Shown one piece after another: positions 62,019-64,000 of a DNA stretch of 64,000 bases; positions within the stretch are counted from its first letter, which is position 1; every line of letters begins with the position of its first letter. A program made the position numbers and the translations under genes. The notes under the pieces are model-generated. The model was not told where the DNA came from and did no database searches. It saw only the letters and a program-made list of their open reading frames with translations. The DNA is taken from the NCBI GenBank assembly GCA_022560025.1, contig JAFISE010000006.1:310001-374000 (forward strand). Direction: 5' to 3'. The DNA comes from Stagonosporopsis chrysanthemi (Eukaryota; Ascomycota; Dothideomycetes; Pleosporales; Didymellaceae).

Positions 62019-63332
62019 TCAGATAGCATGTGTCGTTACATTATATTCCGTCGTTACCAACACGTTGTCCTTTGGACTTGGTTGGTCGGTCGAGCTTGTT
62101 GCGCTCGATTGGCTTCGTTTATCGATTCGTGCTCCCTGGAAGACCAGCTCCAACTCATCATCGCTGATTCTTCCGCCATGTATCTGCGATCTAGATGTCC
62201 CTTGATTACCGAGATGATCACTGAGTGGCTTCCCAGAGCCGGGATGCTGCATGTAGCCGTTCGTGCTGCGTCGGTAGGAGGAGTTGTTTGGGGAGTGGCG
62301 GATGAGTAGGGGTTTCAAGGCGGGCAAGGATACAACGGCGACTGCTGTACACATCTCTGCCGTACATAGAAGGTCTAGTAGGTGTCAGCTAACACTTTAG
62401 TCATAATGGGCGCTGGCTACATACTGCCAGTTGCATCCTCGACATTGTAGTCGGTAACCGTATAGACTACGAAGCGTGCCAGACTGATAATCATAGTAAT
62501 GAGTCCAAGAGAAAAGACACCACAAAGGGCAATCTTCTGCCGCTTGTGTAGCTTTAGGCAGTTCAATATGAAGAAGGGGAAGATAAACACTGCGACGAAG
62601 TCAGAGACGTGACGACACACAATGTGATGTGCACGTACACAAAAGATCTGTGGACCAGTTCAAGGCCCAGTTGCTTGCGAAAGCGGTGTATGAATTCCAT
62701 GTAGAATTCAATTGGTTTTCGAGTGACCTGGTAGAAAAATGTTAGCATTGCTATCCAAATGGCGATGCTGACAGCCTACCAATTGTCTGTAATGTGTGGT
62801 GCGATCAACGTATCGACCAGCAAGGTGCCGACAAAGCAGCATCCCACGTATGCGGCGGCGACATAGACAGCAAGTCGAAGACGTCGAAAGCCAAGCGGGA
62901 TCAGCCACCAGTAGAATGCGACCAGCGACACCTTTGGGGAGTAGATTCCGAAATCGAAGAAATAGCACATAATGAAGACCGTCTGGTCATTTGTTAGCCA
63001 TGCCATCTATATGCGAGAATGGTGTTACACACCTCGAGATAGGCGACCGAGTCGGTCAACAGTTCAGGCTCGACCAGCGGGTGCGCTTTCTGGATGTTGA
63101 GGGCTACGCTCGACCCTATGCAGAAGCCAAGAGTGCTGAACCATCCACCCCAGACCAAGTAGTCTGGTAGGGTGAGCGTGCGACGTTCGATATAGATGCG
63201 AACATAGCATCGCAGGAGCGTGATGCCTAGGGCGATCACTACCAGTATGTATTGTACGGCCTGGATTTAGAGTTAGTGCCGAAAGAGTAAACCTTCGAAG
63301 TGAGGACTTGCGATCGATGCTACGATCTCCAT
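62019..63332 (-). CDS. PTH11-like/rhodopsin-domain seven-helix membrane protein
   Basis: Six exons on the minus strand: 63332-63324 (tentative 9-nt first exon), 63260-63033, 62982-62780, 62727-62639, 62589-62425 and 62374-62019, about 349 aa. Spliced, the core reads as a typical fungal integral-membrane (Rhodopsin-family) protein: Arg-Cys-Tyr-Val-Arg, Leu-Pro-Asp-Tyr, Ser-Leu-Val-Ala-Phe-Tyr, Thr-Asp-Leu-Leu-Leu-Phe-Ile-Phe-Pro, and Ser-Leu-Gly-Leu-Ile-Thr-Met-Ile-Ile-Ser-Leu-Ala-Arg. The C-terminal tail (about 255-349) is Ser-rich and disordered. No CFEM domain. Such proteins are candidate G-protein-coupled receptors in fungi; ligands are unknown. Exons 2-6 are secure; the first exon and start are uncertain. 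Confidence 0.8.
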
Positions 63333-64000
63333 GATTTTAGCAGCAACACATCTATGAGTCCATGCGCGTAGGCACAAAACTGTCCTACTTTAATACGAGG
63401 TGAGTTCGCGCGAGGTTTCACATGTGGGTGTCAGTTGTGGATGAACGGTTTTATCAGTCAGGCCGAAACGCAAAATTGTCTTGTCGCTCTCATTATAGGG
63501 GTGCTTTCCAGGTTAAGCGCGTCCTTTCTTTGTTAACCACTGATAGGGTGCAGCGAATTAACTGTGACATCGCGCTACATCCCGTCTCACGACCATGACT
63601 TGCTTAGCTTCACGTAGTGTCGGGAGAAGGCGTGAGGGCTGCAAACAGCAGAAACGCTAGTTGTGATGCGGCCTTGGCACTGCTTCTTGCTCGTGAAACT
63701 GCTGGGGCCTACGAGGATGTGAGTGTCATGTTAATATGTATGGTACCGGAGCAAACTTCTTGCGTTTGATTGTGGATCTATAATCCTGGATATCGATTGA
63801 CGCGATATTCTGTGTGGCCGGCACTACCGGTGCACCCAAGGTTGTGCTTCGGAGGCATTGCATGTCAATCTTCATCTCCCGCAGCCTGCAGAACGTTGGA
63901 CTTGTTCGAGTCGGGTTCAGCGACAGCTCGAATCATGGTGCTGGTGCTGGTGGCGCTGAAGTTCATTTGCTTGGCTTCGGGATGTTGATTGCGTCCGCAA
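63333..64000. other. right-edge region, no gene recognised
   Basis: Promoter side of the PTH11-like gene and edge sequence. A 72-codon frame at 63770-63988 runs close to the edge but shows no domain; a gene might begin beyond the window. Confidence 0.4.

Noticed and set aside
1..64000. CRISPR arrays, transposons with terminal repeats, prophage
   Set aside because: No regular repeat-spacer array, transposase or reverse transcriptase domain, or paired terminal repeats were found by eye.

Overview
The window is nuclear DNA from a filamentous ascomycete (Pezizomycotina). Most genes carry one to several introns of 40-66 nt with GTRNGT donors and CTNAC-like branch sites. The gene families are typically fungal: a Zn2Cys6 regulator, a DUF3425 bZIP-like regulator, a PTH11-like seven-helix protein, a BTB protein, a GPI-anchored secreted protein and several MFS carriers. 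A Dothideomycete is my best guess from gene style; this is an inference, and no marker gene in the window settles it. I see no rRNA, convincing tRNA, CRISPR or intact transposon.

Layout. 0-15.6 kb: a Cys-rich hypothetical, a BTB/POZ protein, a GPI-type surface protein, a small hypothetical, a secreted GMC oxidoreductase, a secreted dienelactone-hydrolase-like enzyme, a DUF7053-like protein, an MFS anion symporter and a secreted protein made of two copies of one domain. 16.2-22.4 kb: a compact maltose-utilisation (MAL) cluster with regulator, permease and GH13 maltase. The last two are divergent, and their shared intergenic region holds a CGG-N8-CGG site. 22.7-28.4 kb: a Ser-rich protein, two tandem paralogues of an unrecognised Cys-rich family (one broken), a coiled-coil hypothetical and a probable N-myristoylated IFI6/IFI27-like membrane protein. 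28.6-32 kb: a C2H2 protein, an MCP1-like mitochondrial membrane protein and a DUF3112-like membrane protein. 32-38.7 kb: a gene-poor accessory stretch with two nonsense-riddled pseudogenes (a DUF6914-like gene and an aldo-keto reductase), an APH-type kinase and a bZIP-like regulator. 40-49 kb: a denser, largely conserved block with a peroxisomal-type 2-hydroxyacid oxidase, a hypothetical, a PAQR receptor, a CSN8/PSMD8/EIF3K-like protein, and the ribosome-biogenesis genes SSF1 and RRP3 divergent from one 164-bp promoter. 50-64 kb: a 12-exon pantothenate-type transporter, a secreted endonuclease/exonuclease/phosphatase enzyme, a P450, an amino-acid permease, a membrane-anchored fatty aldehyde dehydrogenase and a PTH11-like membrane protein.

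The clearest functional unit is the MAL cluster: uptake of maltose, cytosolic hydrolysis, and a linked activator. SSF1 and RRP3 form a second unit, since both act in pre-rRNA processing and assembly. Intron joins were worked out by hand from splice consensus, reading-frame continuity and family similarity; most give exact whole-codon totals, but none is backed by transcripts.
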